From positions 1 to 64,000 of the forward strand of contig CAVZKP010000031.1 in the NCBI GenBank assembly GCA_963775875.1: a stretch of 64,000 nucleotides of DNA, in the 5' to 3' direction. The stretch comes from AP-15 sp963775875 (lineage in GTDB: Bacteria > Pseudomonadota > Alphaproteobacteria > ATCC43930 > CGMCC-115725). The notes beneath the pieces are model-generated. The model made no database searches. It had not been told where the DNA came from and worked only from the letters and a program-made list of their open reading frames with translations. A program made the translations under genes and the position numbers. This document shows positions 30,083 through 39,959 of this stretch, piece after piece (positions within the stretch are counted from its first letter, which is position 1; each line of letters begins with the position of its first letter).

Positions 30083-31465
30083 TCAGCAGGTTCGGGTTGC
30101 GGTGTGGCGGAGCCTTGCCGCCGGATGGTTGGCCGGCAAACGGGCCTGGCCGGCAGCAAAGAGTTTCTCGCGCAAGGTGCCCGGCGCGTAGTCGAGCTTA
30201 TAGACGCCGCGCCGCTGCAATTCCGGCACGACTAAATCCACGATGTCCGAGAAAGTTTCCGGTGTGACCGCGTAAGCCAGGTTGAAACCGTCGATGTCGG
30301 TCTCCGCCATCCAGGCTTGTAATTCGTCGGCGATCTCGTTGAACGAGCCTACAATAACCGGCCCGCGCCCGCCGATTGCCGCGTGCCGGGCAATCTCCCG
30401 AACCGTCCAGCTGCGCTCCGGGTCCGCGATGGTGAAGGCTTCCAGCGCCGAAGTCATCGCATCGCGCCGGTCAAACCGTACCGGCTGGTCCGGCGGCAGG
30501 GTGGAGAAATCGACCCCTGTCCACCCGGACATCAAGGCCAGTGCGCCCTCCTCGCTGACATAGCGCAAATAGTCTTGCAGCTTCTCGTGAGCTGTCTGGC
30601 GCGTTGCTGCGGTAATAACAGTCATCATCGCGAAGATCAGGATCTGTGCTGGGTCGCGGCCGCACGCGGCAGCGCGGCGTCGAATATCAGCGACGATGTT
30701 GGCGATGACCTTCTTTGAGGGACCATTGATGAAAACGCATTCCGCGTGCTGGGCGGCGAATTGTCGGCCGCGGGTCGAGGCGCCGGCCTGGTACAGTACC
30801 GGCGTGCGCTGCGGGGACGGTTCGCAGAGGTGGATGGCGTCGAGCTGAAAATGCGGGCCATTATGGGTTACCCGGTGGATCCGGTCGGGATCGGCAAATT
30901 TCCGCGCTCGCCGGTCCCGCAGCACCGCTCCATCCTCCCAGCTCGCCTCCCACAGCTTGTAGACCGCCTGCAGGTAGTCCTCGGCGATCTCGTACCGCAT
31001 ATCGTGGCCTTCCTGCTTGCCCAGGCCCATGCCGCGCGCAGCGCTCTCGAGATACCCGGTGACGATGTTCCAGCCGATGCGGCCTTTGGTCAGATGGTCC
31101 AAGGTCGACATCCGGCGGGCGAACGGGTAGGGATGCTCGTAGGTTATGGCGCAGGTCACGCCGAAGCCAAGATTGCGGGTGACATAGGCCATCGCCGGGA
31201 TGACCATCAACGGATCATTCACCGGCACCTGCACCGCATTTTCCAATGCCGTGCGAGATGAACCTTGGTAAACGTCGTAAACACCCAGCACATCGGCCAG
31301 AAACAGGGCGTCGAATTTGCCTTTCTCCAGAATGCGGGCCAACTCCACCCAGTAATCCAGGCTGTTGTACCGGTCCGCCTGGTCGCGGGGATGGGTCCAG
31401 AGCCCAGGCGACTGATGGCCGACGCAGCTCATGTCGAATGCGTTCAGGCGGATCTGCTTGGGCAT
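30083..31465 (-). CDS. NtaA/SnaA/DszA-family FMNH2-dependent monooxygenase
   Basis: The 460-residue protein starts at MPKQIRLNAFDMSCVGHQSPG (31465). The N-terminus, LWTHPRDQADRYNSLDYWVELARILEKGKFDALFLADVLG and TKGRIGWNIVTGYLESAARGMG are diagnostic of the nitrilotriacetate / dibenzothiophene sulfone / pristinamycin monooxygenase family. A late GPVIVGSFNEIADELQAWM block is the normal C-terminal barrel strand. The enzyme uses reduced FMN from a separate reductase, which is not seen nearby. Together with the LLM protein at 8.8 kb, the window holds two such enzymes of different subfamilies. Confidence 0.9.
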   Translation of the reverse strand: MPKQIRLNAFDMSCVGHQSPGLWTHPRDQADRYNSLDYWVELARILEKGKFDALFLADVLGVYDVYQGSSRTALENAVQVPVNDPLMVIPAMAYVTRNLGFGVTCAITYEHPYPFARRMSTLDHLTKGRIGWNIVTGYLESAARGMGLGKQEGHDMRYEIAEDYLQAVYKLWEASWEDGAVLRDRRARKFADPDRIHRVTHNGPHFQLDAIHLCEPSPQRTPVLYQAGASTRGRQFAAQHAECVFINGPSKKVIANIVADIRRRAAACGRDPAQILIFAMMTVITAATRQTAHEKLQDYLRYVSEEGALALMSGWTGVDFSTLPPDQPVRFDRRDAMTSALEAFTIADPERSWTVREIARHAAIGGRGPVIVGSFNEIADELQAWMAETDIDGFNLAYAVTPETFSDIVDLVVPELQRRGVYKLDYAPGTLREKLFAAGQARLPANHPAARLRHTATRTC

Positions 31466-31555
31466 CGCGATAATCAATACCCTGCTAGGGTGAGCTGCTG
31501 GTGATTTGCCGGGGTGGCGGTTCCCTGCAGGCATTTCGGTGTCGCGGCATGATAT

Positions 31556-31753
31556 TTATTGCGCCGCTTGGCCCAGGCAGTGGGCGGGGACGAACTTGCC
31601 GTTCGCGTAGCCGTCAGGAACCCAGGGCACTCCCGCCTGGCAGGCATATGTCTGACCTGCATTTGTGGTCGGCGTGCACCCCGCCATTGTGGCAATCGCT
31701 GCGACGCGCATGATAAGGCCGGCGAACATCATGGCGAAAGAACGCCTGTCCAT
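31556..31753 (-). CDS. Small lipoprotein-like protein, Cys/Trp/Pro-rich
   Basis: This 65-residue product starts at MDRRSFAMMFAGLIMRV, with AGGAGG eight bases upstream. A hydrophobic signal ends in TMAGC, a plausible lipobox. The short mature part is CTPTTNAGQTYACQAG then VPWVPDGYANGKFVPAHC. The VPxGYxxGxFVPAHC ending resembles small secreted proteins common in Rhodospirillales/Rhizobiales whose role is unknown. It stands alone between convergent and divergent genes. Confidence 0.65.
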   Translation of the reverse strand: MDRRSFAMMFAGLIMRVAAIATMAGCTPTTNAGQTYACQAGVPWVPDGYANGKFVPAHCLGQAAQ

Positions 31754-32133
31754 GACCCTTCCTCCTGCGGATGCACCCATTACCCGGCGCTCGCCTCGCG
31801 CGGCGAACGGTCGGGTATGCCGCGATGATAGGCCGGTCTGGCTGAATGGTCATGGCTAAACAGGTGGCGCCCTTCGCCCCGCCCGCCGTGCTTCGGCCTT
31901 CGGCGCGTCGGTGAGCTTCGGGGGTCGGCCCATGTGCTGGCCGCGCTGCTGCGCCCTGCTGCGGCCCTCGGCGGTGCGGGTGCGGATAAGGTCGCGCTCG
32001 ATCAAAGCGGGGTGATCAGAACGCTCTACCCGCGGATTCCCTGCAACAACAACGAAAACCGCGGCGCGGATGGGCGGCGCAAACAGCTTGGGTTATGCTG
32101 CGCGGTCGAAGCGCCATCGAGAGGAGAGCCGCC
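31754..32133. other. Intergenic region of about 380 bp
   Basis: This divides the divergent small-lipoprotein and D-carbamoylase genes. It is GC-rich in the middle and holds no recognisable gene. Codons before 32134 in the D-carbamoylase frame lack homology. The promoters for both genes must lie here, but I cannot point to boxes. Confidence 0.5.
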
Positions 32134-33069
32134 TTGCCCCGCCGATTGAATGCCGCGGTGGCCCAGCTGGGGCCGATCCATCTGGCCGACAGCCGGGCCT
32201 CGGTGGTCAAGCGGCTGATGGCGATGCTGCGCGAGGCATATGGGCGCGGCGCGCGCTTTGTCGTCTTTCCCGAGCTGGCGCTGACCACGTTCTTTCCGCG
32301 CTGGTGGATGACCGACCAGGCCGAGATCGACCGCTTTTTCGAGCGCGAGATGCCCAACGCCGAGACCCGGCCATTATTCGATCTGGCCAAGCAATTGGCT
32401 GTCGGGTTCTACCTCGGCTATGCCGAGCTGACCGACGAAAACGGCCAACCGCGGCACTACAACACCTCGATCCTGGTCGATCGCGCCGGCCGCATCGTCG
32501 GCCGCTACCGCAAGATCCATCTGCCCGGGCATTCAGAACATTTGCCCGAGGCCCCGTTCCAGCATCTCGAAAAGCGCTATTTCGATGTCGGCAACGAGGG
32601 CTTCAAGGTGTGGCGGGCGTTCGACGCGGTGGTCGGCATGTGCATCTGCAACGACCGGCGCTGGCCCGAGACCTATCGGGTCATGGGGTTGCAGGGGGCC
32701 GAGATCGTGGCGCTCGGCTACAACACGCCGACCCTGAACATCCATCACCGCGAGCCGGAACATCTGCGGATGTTCCATCATCTGTTGTCGTTGCAGGCCG
32801 GGGCCTATCAGAACGCCGCCTGGGTATTGGCGGCGGCCAAAGGCGGCGCCGAGGACGGGTTTGCGATGATCGGCGGCTCGGCCATCGTCGCCCCCACCGG
32901 CGAGATCGCGGCCCAGGCGTTGAGCGAGGAAGACGAGGTCATCGCCGTCGATCTCGACCTCGATCTCGGCGACTATCTGCGCCGCACCGTGTTCAATTTC
33001 GAGAAGCACCGCCGCATCGAGCATTACCGCCTGATCACCGAGCGCACCGGGGCCGAGACCGAGGTTTGA
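32134..33069 (+). CDS. N-carbamoyl-D-amino-acid hydrolase (nitrilase superfamily)
   Basis: This 311-residue carbon-nitrogen hydrolase resembles D-carbamoylases along its whole length, by memory of the Agrobacterium enzyme. The catalytic triad segments are VVFPELALTTFFPRWW (Glu), GRYRKIHLPGHSEH (Lys) and MCICNDRRWPET (Cys). EKRYFDVGNEGFKVW, FHHLLSLQAGAYQNA and the ending IEHYRLITE also agree. It would hydrolyse N-carbamoyl-D-amino acids to D-amino acids. The start is taken as TTG at 32134 because GAGGAG lies seven bases upstream and homology begins there; an ATG at 32095 has neither. No hydantoinase gene is adjacent. A D-aminoacylase-type gene lies at the end of the window. Confidence 0.87.
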   Translation: MPRRLNAAVAQLGPIHLADSRASVVKRLMAMLREAYGRGARFVVFPELALTTFFPRWWMTDQAEIDRFFEREMPNAETRPLFDLAKQLAVGFYLGYAELTDENGQPRHYNTSILVDRAGRIVGRYRKIHLPGHSEHLPEAPFQHLEKRYFDVGNEGFKVWRAFDAVVGMCICNDRRWPETYRVMGLQGAEIVALGYNTPTLNIHHREPEHLRMFHHLLSLQAGAYQNAAWVLAAAKGGAEDGFAMIGGSAIVAPTGEIAAQALSEEDEVIAVDLDLDLGDYLRRTVFNFEKHRRIEHYRLITERTGAETEV

Positions 33070-33190
33070 GCGCGCCTGGTCGCGACAAGAACCTTAACCC
33101 GGTGTGAAGCGGTTCACGCAGCTATGCGGCGCCTCCGGTTACAGCTGTCTTGGCCCAAATGACCGGCCTGAGACCTGGAGGAGGCAATCC

Positions 33191-33523
33191 ATGCCACGAA
33201 ATGAAATCGGCAACCTGACCCTCAAAATCGAACCGGAAGCGCTGCGGGCGATCATTGCCGAGGGCAGGCTGCTCGAATTTGTCGATACCGCCGCCAACGC
33301 CGCTCGGGCGCAGATCGCCGCGCAGATCGTCGATCAGCTCGCCCAAGCCTCGCTCGAACCGGCCGGGGCGCAGGGCGGGGTCGCGGTCGACTTCGCGCTG
33401 CTTTTCGAAGGCGGCGACTACGGGACAAAACCCCACTGGCCGCATTTCGGGGTAACCCAGCTCGGCGAGGCCGAGGCCAGCGCCCTCAGCCGCGTCGCCG
33501 GCGCCGCGTCCCGCGCCGGGTAA
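33191..33523 (+). CDS. 110-residue protein of unknown function upstream of a radical SAM gene
   Basis: The protein starts at 33191 (MPRNEIGNLTLKIEP) with a strong GGAGGAG site. Residues 10-60 are a helical, leader-like segment (EALRAIIAEGRLLEFVDTAA, QIAAQIVDQLAQ). A short Gly/aromatic stretch, FEGGDYGTKPHWPHFGVTQL, occupies about residues 73-92 and ends in a small Ala-rich tail. There is no Cys, signal peptide or known domain. The 88-bp gap to the downstream radical SAM gene and shared orientation suggest one operon. By analogy with RiPP systems it could be a precursor or the substrate of that enzyme, with the aromatic stretch as modification site. This is inference; it could also be a carrier or accessory protein. 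Confidence 0.7.
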   Translation: MPRNEIGNLTLKIEPEALRAIIAEGRLLEFVDTAANAARAQIAAQIVDQLAQASLEPAGAQGGVAVDFALLFEGGDYGTKPHWPHFGVTQLGEAEASALSRVAGAASRAG

Positions 33524-33611
33524 TCCTCACCCGGCGCCGTCACGATCGCCTGGTTCGGTTTCGGCCGGACCGGGCGAACCCGGCAGATCCGTTCGAAAGC
33601 GAGTAGACGAC

Positions 33612-34742
33612 ATGGACACCGCAAACGATCCCGGGCGGCGGCGCCGGCCGGGCACCCTGATGCTGCACCTGCTCGGCCGCTGCAACCTGACCTGCCGCCA
33701 TTGCTACATGGACGGCTCGCCCGCCCGGCGCGAGGAACTGCCGCTGGCCCCGGTGCTGGCCGCGATCGGCGAATGCGAGGCGCTCGATATCGGCACGCTT
33801 TATTTGAGCGGCGGCGAGCCGCTGCTCTACCTGGGCATCGAGCAGGCTCTGGCGGCGGCGGCCAGGGTTCCGGGCCTCGAGATCACGGTCAGCACCAACG
33901 CCGTGCTGCTCACCCGCAAGCGCGCCGCGCTGATTGCGCAAGCCGGCGCGCGGATCAATGTGAGCATCGACGGCGAGCCCGAATATCACGACCATTTCCG
34001 CGGTCTCGCCGGCGCTTTTCAGGCGAGCCAAAAGGGCATCTGCAGAGCTGTCGATAGCGGCATCCGGGTAACCGTGATCAGCACGATTTCCCAGGGCAAC
34101 CTTGGTTCGCTGCGATGGCTGGCGGAGTGGGCGGCGCAAATCGGCGCGGCCGAATTTCGCGTCCAGCCTTTGCTAAAGCTCGGCCGCGGGGTCGAGATCG
34201 CCGATCAGCGGCTGACCGCCGAGCAGACCCGGTCGATGCTGTTGCAGCTTTCCGATCTCGCCAACACCTACCGCCGGCGCGGCCTGAAATGCAGCCTGGT
34301 CGGGGTCAGCCGCGATTTCCTGCGGGCGCATCCCTGCGGCGCCTATGTCTGCAACGGCGCCGGCTGTCATCGCCGCATGGCCAAGGAGATCAAGAAGATC
34401 GTGGTTCGGGAGGACGGTACGGTGCTGCCCGAAATGACCAACCTCGCCCCCGCCTTCGCGCTCGGCAATATCTGCGAGGATCGCCTCTCGAACCTGGTGA
34501 GCCGCTATTTCGAAGATGGGTATGACAATTTCGACCAGCTCTGCCGCACCACCTACGCGGATATCCTGCCGAGCTGGGACTCTCCCGTGGTGCCGTGGGA
34601 CCAGATCGTCGCGGACAGAAGCTATTCCTGGAATGCCGTCGATCCGGCGCCCGCCGCCGCAGCGCCGGCATGCTCGATGTGCTCGCCGCCGCACGCCGCA
34701 GCGCGCCGGCATCGCGAGGACCAGCGGCCGCCGCTGCAATAG
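33612..34742 (+). CDS. Radical SAM enzyme with SPASM-like C-terminal cysteines
   Basis: This 376-residue radical SAM protein has the cluster motif LLGRCNLTCRHCYMDG (Cys24, 28, 31), then LYLSGGEPLLYLG and NVSIDGEPEYHDHFRG, the standard barrel signatures of peptide-maturing enzymes (MoaA/PqqE-like). The C-terminal third has Cys242, 247 and 252 (HPCGAYVCNGAGCHRR), Cys288 (ALGNICED) and Cys311 (QLCRTTYADI). This looks like a SPASM/twitch auxiliary-cluster domain. A Pro/Ala tail ends CSMCSPPHAAARRHRED. It follows the 110-residue gene and is the best candidate to modify it. The reaction is unknown. Confidence 0.9.
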   Translation: MDTANDPGRRRRPGTLMLHLLGRCNLTCRHCYMDGSPARREELPLAPVLAAIGECEALDIGTLYLSGGEPLLYLGIEQALAAAARVPGLEITVSTNAVLLTRKRAALIAQAGARINVSIDGEPEYHDHFRGLAGAFQASQKGICRAVDSGIRVTVISTISQGNLGSLRWLAEWAAQIGAAEFRVQPLLKLGRGVEIADQRLTAEQTRSMLLQLSDLANTYRRRGLKCSLVGVSRDFLRAHPCGAYVCNGAGCHRRMAKEIKKIVVREDGTVLPEMTNLAPAFALGNICEDRLSNLVSRYFEDGYDNFDQLCRTTYADILPSWDSPVVPWDQIVADRSYSWNAVDPAPAAAAPACSMCSPPHAAARRHREDQRPPLQ

Positions 34743-34767
34743 GCGGAGGCATGCCCGCTCCGCCCTT

Positions 34768-35661
34768 TCACAACGGCACGGTGCCCCTGACCACGGTGCG
34801 GTGCAGGATGCGGCGCTCGCGGCCCATCTGGTAATTGGCGACGGCGCGGTGCAACAGGCAGCGGTTGTCCCACATCACCAGATCGCCGGTCTGCCAGCGA
34901 TGCCGATAGACGAAGCGGGGCTGCGTCGCATGCGCCAGCAGCCCGTCGAGCAGGGTTTTGCCCTCGGCCGGCGAAAGCCCCTCGATATGCGAGGCGTGAT
35001 TGCCGAGATAGAGCGCCTTGGCCCCGGTTTCGGGGTGGGTGCGCACCAGCGGATGGTCGACCGGCGGGCGATCGCGCCAGCCAGCCGGCGCCGCCGAGCC
35101 GGCGCCCGGATCGGCAAAGCCCGCTCCCCAGCGAAAAACCACGCGCAACCCGGCGATCCGCAGCCTGGTTTCCAGCGGCAGCGCGGCGTAGCCGAGCGCG
35201 GTGTTGGCGAACTCGGTGTCGCCGCCCGCCGCCGGCAGTTCGACCGCATAGAGCGTCGTCAGCATCGGCGGCACCGCGTGGTATGCCTTATCGGTGTGCC
35301 AGCGGTAATTGCTGACCGGGGAAGCGGAGCGGTCGACCGGGGTTCCGTCGCTGCCCAGATTGGAAATCACATGGGCCACGCCATACCGCTTGCCGGCAGC
35401 GGTCCGATCGCCATGCGGCTCGACCTCGCCAAACCCCGCCGAAAAGGCAAATTGCTGTTCCCGGCTCAGCGCCTGACCGCGAAAGATGACGAATTGGTGA
35501 TCGCGGAAGGCGGCGAAGATCCATTCGGTCAGCGCCGGCGACAGGGGCTGCGACAAATCGACCCCGGCGATGACCACCCCGCCGGCCGCCGACAGGCGCG
35601 GCCCGATGGCGGGTCCGCCGGTTGCGGCCAGGCCCGCGGTTACGCCGACTGTCTGCGGCAT
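34768..35661 (-). CDS. TauD/TfdA-family Fe(II)/2-oxoglutarate dioxygenase
   Basis: This 297-residue dioxygenase has the iron-binding HxD in YRWHTDKAYH and the distal His in WDNRCLLHRAVANY. A 2-oxoglutarate-binding Arg lies in GRERRILHRTVVRG. QFVIFRGQALSREQQFAFSAGFG is the usual N-terminal block. The start at 35661 is preferred because CGGAGGGG lies about six bases upstream; an ATG at 35667 sits too close to it. TauD relatives act on taurine, aryloxyacids and other small acids; the substrate here is not evident. It converges with the radical SAM gene. Confidence 0.88.
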   Translation of the reverse strand: MPQTVGVTAGLAATGGPAIGPRLSAAGGVVIAGVDLSQPLSPALTEWIFAAFRDHQFVIFRGQALSREQQFAFSAGFGEVEPHGDRTAAGKRYGVAHVISNLGSDGTPVDRSASPVSNYRWHTDKAYHAVPPMLTTLYAVELPAAGGDTEFANTALGYAALPLETRLRIAGLRVVFRWGAGFADPGAGSAAPAGWRDRPPVDHPLVRTHPETGAKALYLGNHASHIEGLSPAEGKTLLDGLLAHATQPRFVYRHRWQTGDLVMWDNRCLLHRAVANYQMGRERRILHRTVVRGTVPL

Positions 35662-35729
35662 CGCCATCCCCTCCGCCTCGCCGATGCGGGTCCGACCATG
35701 AGCCCGCCGCGGCGCTGCGGCAAGACGCC

Positions 35730-35981
35730 TCAAAAATCGGTGCAGCGGCCGTTGTACTCCCAATCGCCATAGCGGGTTGGTTCCGGGCCGGTCGGGCCGC
35801 CGATTTCCTTTGGCGCCGGGGCTGCCGGCAGCGGGACTAGTGGCGCCGGGACTAGCGGGGTAGGGACTGGCGGGGTGGGGACTGGCGAGGTAGGGACTGG
35901 CGAGATGGAGATTGCCGGCGCGGCGGTATCGGGCGCCGCGGGCGGGGATGGCGCGGTCTTTGGCGGCGAGCGGTTTTCCAT
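35730..35981 (-). CDS. DUF1674 / SDHAF4-like succinate dehydrogenase assembly factor with Pro-rich repeat
   Basis: The 83-residue frame ends in EIGGPTGPEPTRYGDWEYNG and RCTDF, the conserved C-terminus of the DUF1674/SDHAF4 family. That family helps assemble the flavoprotein of succinate dehydrogenase in mitochondria and alphaproteobacteria. The N-terminal half (from MENRSPPKTAPSPPAAP) is an unusual Pro-rich run made of five-residue repeats such as SPVPT and PLVPA, encoded by 15-bp tandem repeats. Its place beside rsmB is common in alphaproteobacteria. The cognate sdh operon is also in this window, 9 kb away. Confidence 0.75.
   Translation of the reverse strand: MENRSPPKTAPSPPAAPDTAAPAISISPVPTSPVPTPPVPTPLVPAPLVPLPAAPAPKEIGGPTGPEPTRYGDWEYNGRCTDF
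35833..35907. repeat. Five 15-bp tandem repeats inside the SDHAF4-like gene
   Basis: Units begin GGGACT and run GGGACTAGTGGCGCC, GGGACTAGCGGGGTA, GGGACTGGCGGGGTG, GGGACTGGCGAGGTA and GGGACTGGCGAGATG. On the coding (minus) strand each encodes a Pro-rich pentapeptide, so copy-number changes would keep the frame. Confidence 0.9.
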
Positions 35982-36167
35982 GACCAAAATATGGCATCGA
36001 ACCGGACGGCGGCAATTCCGGCCGCGCCACCCCATATCGCTCGGGAACCAAAACCGATCAGCGCCGTTTCTCCGGCACCTTCAGGAAACCGGCCCAGAAC
36101 ACACGCCCGCACATGCCGCACTGCCGCCCGTTCATGCGATACCCGTTCATTCATTAGAAGAACCTTC

Positions 36168-37469
36168 ATGTCCCAAGCGCCGACTGCGCGTCATGCCGCC
36201 CTCGAACTGATCGGTGCGGTGCTCCGCCGCAAGCGCCCGCTCGACGACGCGATCGAGGAAAACGGGTCGATGCACCAGCTGTCCGGGCGCGATCGGGCGT
36301 TTGCCCGACTGCTGGTCGCCACCGCGCTGCGCCGGCTCGGCCAGATCGATGCGCTGATCGGGCTGTGCCTCAGCACCCCGCTGGCGCCGCGCGCCGCCGT
36401 GATCCACGACATCTTGCGGCTCGGCGTGGCTCAGCTGCTGTTTCTGCGGACCCCGCCCCATGCCGCGGTGGCAACCAGCGTCGATCTCGCCCACAGCCTC
36501 GGTTTTCTGTCGCACAAGGGTCTGGTCAACGCGGTGCTGCGACGGCTCAGCGTCGAGGGCGCCGAACGCGTCGGGGTGCAGGACGCGCCACGGCTCAATA
36601 CCCCCGATTGGCTGTGGCGGTCGTGGAGCGGCAGCTATGGCGAGGATACCGCCCGGGCGATCGCGACGGCGCATCTCAAAGAGGCGCCGCTCGACCTGAC
36701 CTTGCGCGAGGATGCCGAGGGCTGGTGCGGCAGATTGCAGGGAACCCTGCTGCCGACCGGAACCCTGCGCCGCCCGGCCGGTGGTTCGGTTGCCGCCCTT
36801 CCGGGCTATGCCGAGGGCGCCTGGTGGGTTCAGGATGCCGCCGCCGCCCTGCCGGCGCGGCTGTTCGGCGAGCTTGCCGGACGCGAGGTCGTCGATCTGT
36901 GCGCGGCTCCCGGCGGCAAGAGCGCCCAGCTCGCCAGCGCCGGGGCGCGGGTGACCGCGATCGATCGCTCGACCCGCCGGCTCGACCGGCTGATCGCCAA
37001 TTTCGGTCGGCTCAGCCTGCCGATCGAGGCGGTGGTGGCCGATGCGCTGGCCTGGCGTCCGCCGCACCCGATCGACGCCGTTCTGCTCGATGCCCCGTGC
37101 ACCACGACCGGCGCCATCCGCCGCCATCCGGACGTGCCGTATCTCAAAGCGCCGGAGGATGTCGCCCGCCTTTCGGTGGTGCAGGAAAATCTGCTGCGCG
37201 CCGCCATCGACATGCTGCAGCCGGGCGGCATCCTGGTCTATTGCACCTGCTCGCTGGAACCGGAGGAGGGGCCGCAGCGGATCGAAGCGCTGTTGCGGAC
37301 CGGCGCGCCGGTAGCCCGCGCCGGCATCGACCCCGGCGAGGTCGGCGCCAACCCCGATTGGATCACCGCCGAGGGCGATCTGCGGACCTTGCCGTGCCAC
37401 TTTGCCGAATTTGACGGGGTGGACGGCTTCTTTTGCGCGCGGCTGGTCAAGCGCGCCGCCTGCGCCTGA
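36168..37469 (+). CDS. rsmB: 16S rRNA m5C967 methyltransferase RsmB/Sun family
   Basis: This 433-residue protein starts at MSQAPTARHAALELIGAVL (36168). The N-terminal NusB-like RNA-binding domain covers about residues 1-130 (SGRDRAFARLLVATALRRLG). The methyltransferase domain has the SAM motif VVDLCAAPGGKSAQLA, the catalytic-Cys motifs DAPCTTTGAIRRHPD and YCTCSLEPEEG, and VQENLLRAA. It methylates C967 of 16S rRNA. Codons upstream in the same frame overlap the divergent DUF1674 gene and are not used. Confidence 0.94.
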   Translation: MSQAPTARHAALELIGAVLRRKRPLDDAIEENGSMHQLSGRDRAFARLLVATALRRLGQIDALIGLCLSTPLAPRAAVIHDILRLGVAQLLFLRTPPHAAVATSVDLAHSLGFLSHKGLVNAVLRRLSVEGAERVGVQDAPRLNTPDWLWRSWSGSYGEDTARAIATAHLKEAPLDLTLREDAEGWCGRLQGTLLPTGTLRRPAGGSVAALPGYAEGAWWVQDAAAALPARLFGELAGREVVDLCAAPGGKSAQLASAGARVTAIDRSTRRLDRLIANFGRLSLPIEAVVADALAWRPPHPIDAVLLDAPCTTTGAIRRHPDVPYLKAPEDVARLSVVQENLLRAAIDMLQPGGILVYCTCSLEPEEGPQRIEALLRTGAPVARAGIDPGEVGANPDWITAEGDLRTLPCHFAEFDGVDGFFCARLVKRAACA

Positions 37470-37614
37470 CCCAGCGCCTGACCCCCCGGTCGCCGCCGAA
37501 GCCGGGTATTGCGGCATTCGCCGGCGCGGGTCCGGTTCCCCGCCCGGCGCCGATTCTTCAAATCCATCCCCCCTTTGCTCAGCCGAGGCTCGGGCCGTCG
37601 CGCCGCCCGGCTGC

Positions 37615-37643
37615 TTGACAAGCCCGGAGGCCGCCTCTATCTA
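37615..37643 (+). promoter_or_regulatory. Sigma-70-type promoter of groESL
   Basis: A perfect -35 TTGACA (37615-37620) is separated by 17 bp from TATCTA (37638-37643). The CIRCE operator directly follows, as in HrcA-controlled groESL operons. Confidence 0.85.
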
Positions 37644-37644
37644 G

Positions 37645-37671
37645 GCAGCACTCTCGGGTAAAGAGTGCCAA
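37645..37671 (+). promoter_or_regulatory. CIRCE operator (HrcA binding site)
   Basis: The inverted repeat GCACTC-N9-GAGTGC, with flanking bases close to the TTAGCACTC/GAGTGCTAA consensus, lies just downstream of the -10 box and 35 bp before groES. HrcA is expected to repress groESL here and release it on heat stress. Confidence 0.93.
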
Positions 37672-37705
37672 TCGCAGTATTAGATCGTCGTTCGAGGAGG
37701 ATTTC

Positions 37706-38020
37706 ATGAAATTTCGTCCGCTGCATGACCGTGTGGTGATCCGGCGCGTCGAGGAGGAAGAAAAGAGCAAGGGCGGCATCATCATCCCCGACACGGCCAA
37801 GGAAAAGCCGATGGAAGGCGAGGTGGTGGCCGCCGGTCCGGGCGCGCGCGGCGAGGATGGCAAGATCCAGCCGATGGATGTCAAGGCGGGCGACCGGGTG
37901 CTGTTCGGCAAATGGTCGGGCACCGAGGTCAAGCTCGATGGCGAAGAGCTGATCATCATGAAGGAATCCGACATCATGGGGGTGATCGAGCACGCCGCCG
38001 CCGCGAAAAAGGTCGCTTGA
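37706..38020 (+). CDS. groES: Co-chaperonin GroES
   Basis: This 104-residue Hsp10 starts MKFRPLHDRVVIRRVEEEEK behind GAGGAGG. KGGIIIPDTAKEKP is the mobile loop that contacts GroEL, and GTEVKLDGEELIIMKESDIM the C-terminal signature. The alphaproteobacterial length is normal. It is first in the two-gene operon under CIRCE control, 13 bp before groEL. Confidence 0.98.
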   Translation: MKFRPLHDRVVIRRVEEEEKSKGGIIIPDTAKEKPMEGEVVAAGPGARGEDGKIQPMDVKAGDRVLFGKWSGTEVKLDGEELIIMKESDIMGVIEHAAAAKKVA

Positions 38021-38033
38021 GGAGAATTGAGGA

Positions 38034-39680
<1,647 letters not shown>

Positions 39681-39707
39681 ATCCCGCCGCAGCTGCGAAC
39701 CACAAGG

Positions 39708-39747
39708 GCCGTCCGTCCGCGCCAAACGCGGGCGGGCGGCTTTTTTT
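39708..39747 (+). terminator. Rho-independent terminator after groEL
   Basis: A 14-bp stem (39708-39721 with 39727-39740, two G-U pairs) closes a five-base loop CCAAA and is followed by seven T. It is positioned 28 bp after the groEL stop. Confidence 0.93.
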
Positions 39748-39959
39748 GTGCCCCGCGCCATCGCGGCGGCCGGACCTTAGCGAAATCTCAATTTCGCGGG
39801 TTCTTTATCCGGCGATCGATGCGTTGCGTTACGATCTCATCGTCCCGGCCTCGGACCGGTCCATTCGGTCGATCCCGCAGCAAAACCGTCGCCGGCAAAG
39901 CCTCGCCGCACGATTTGGCCGATTATCGGCGCGAACAGCCCGGCAGAGGATTTGGCAGC

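Noticed and set aside
36147..37517. A 456-codon frame antisense to rsmB
   Set aside because: It fully mirrors rsmB, with no ribosome site or motif.
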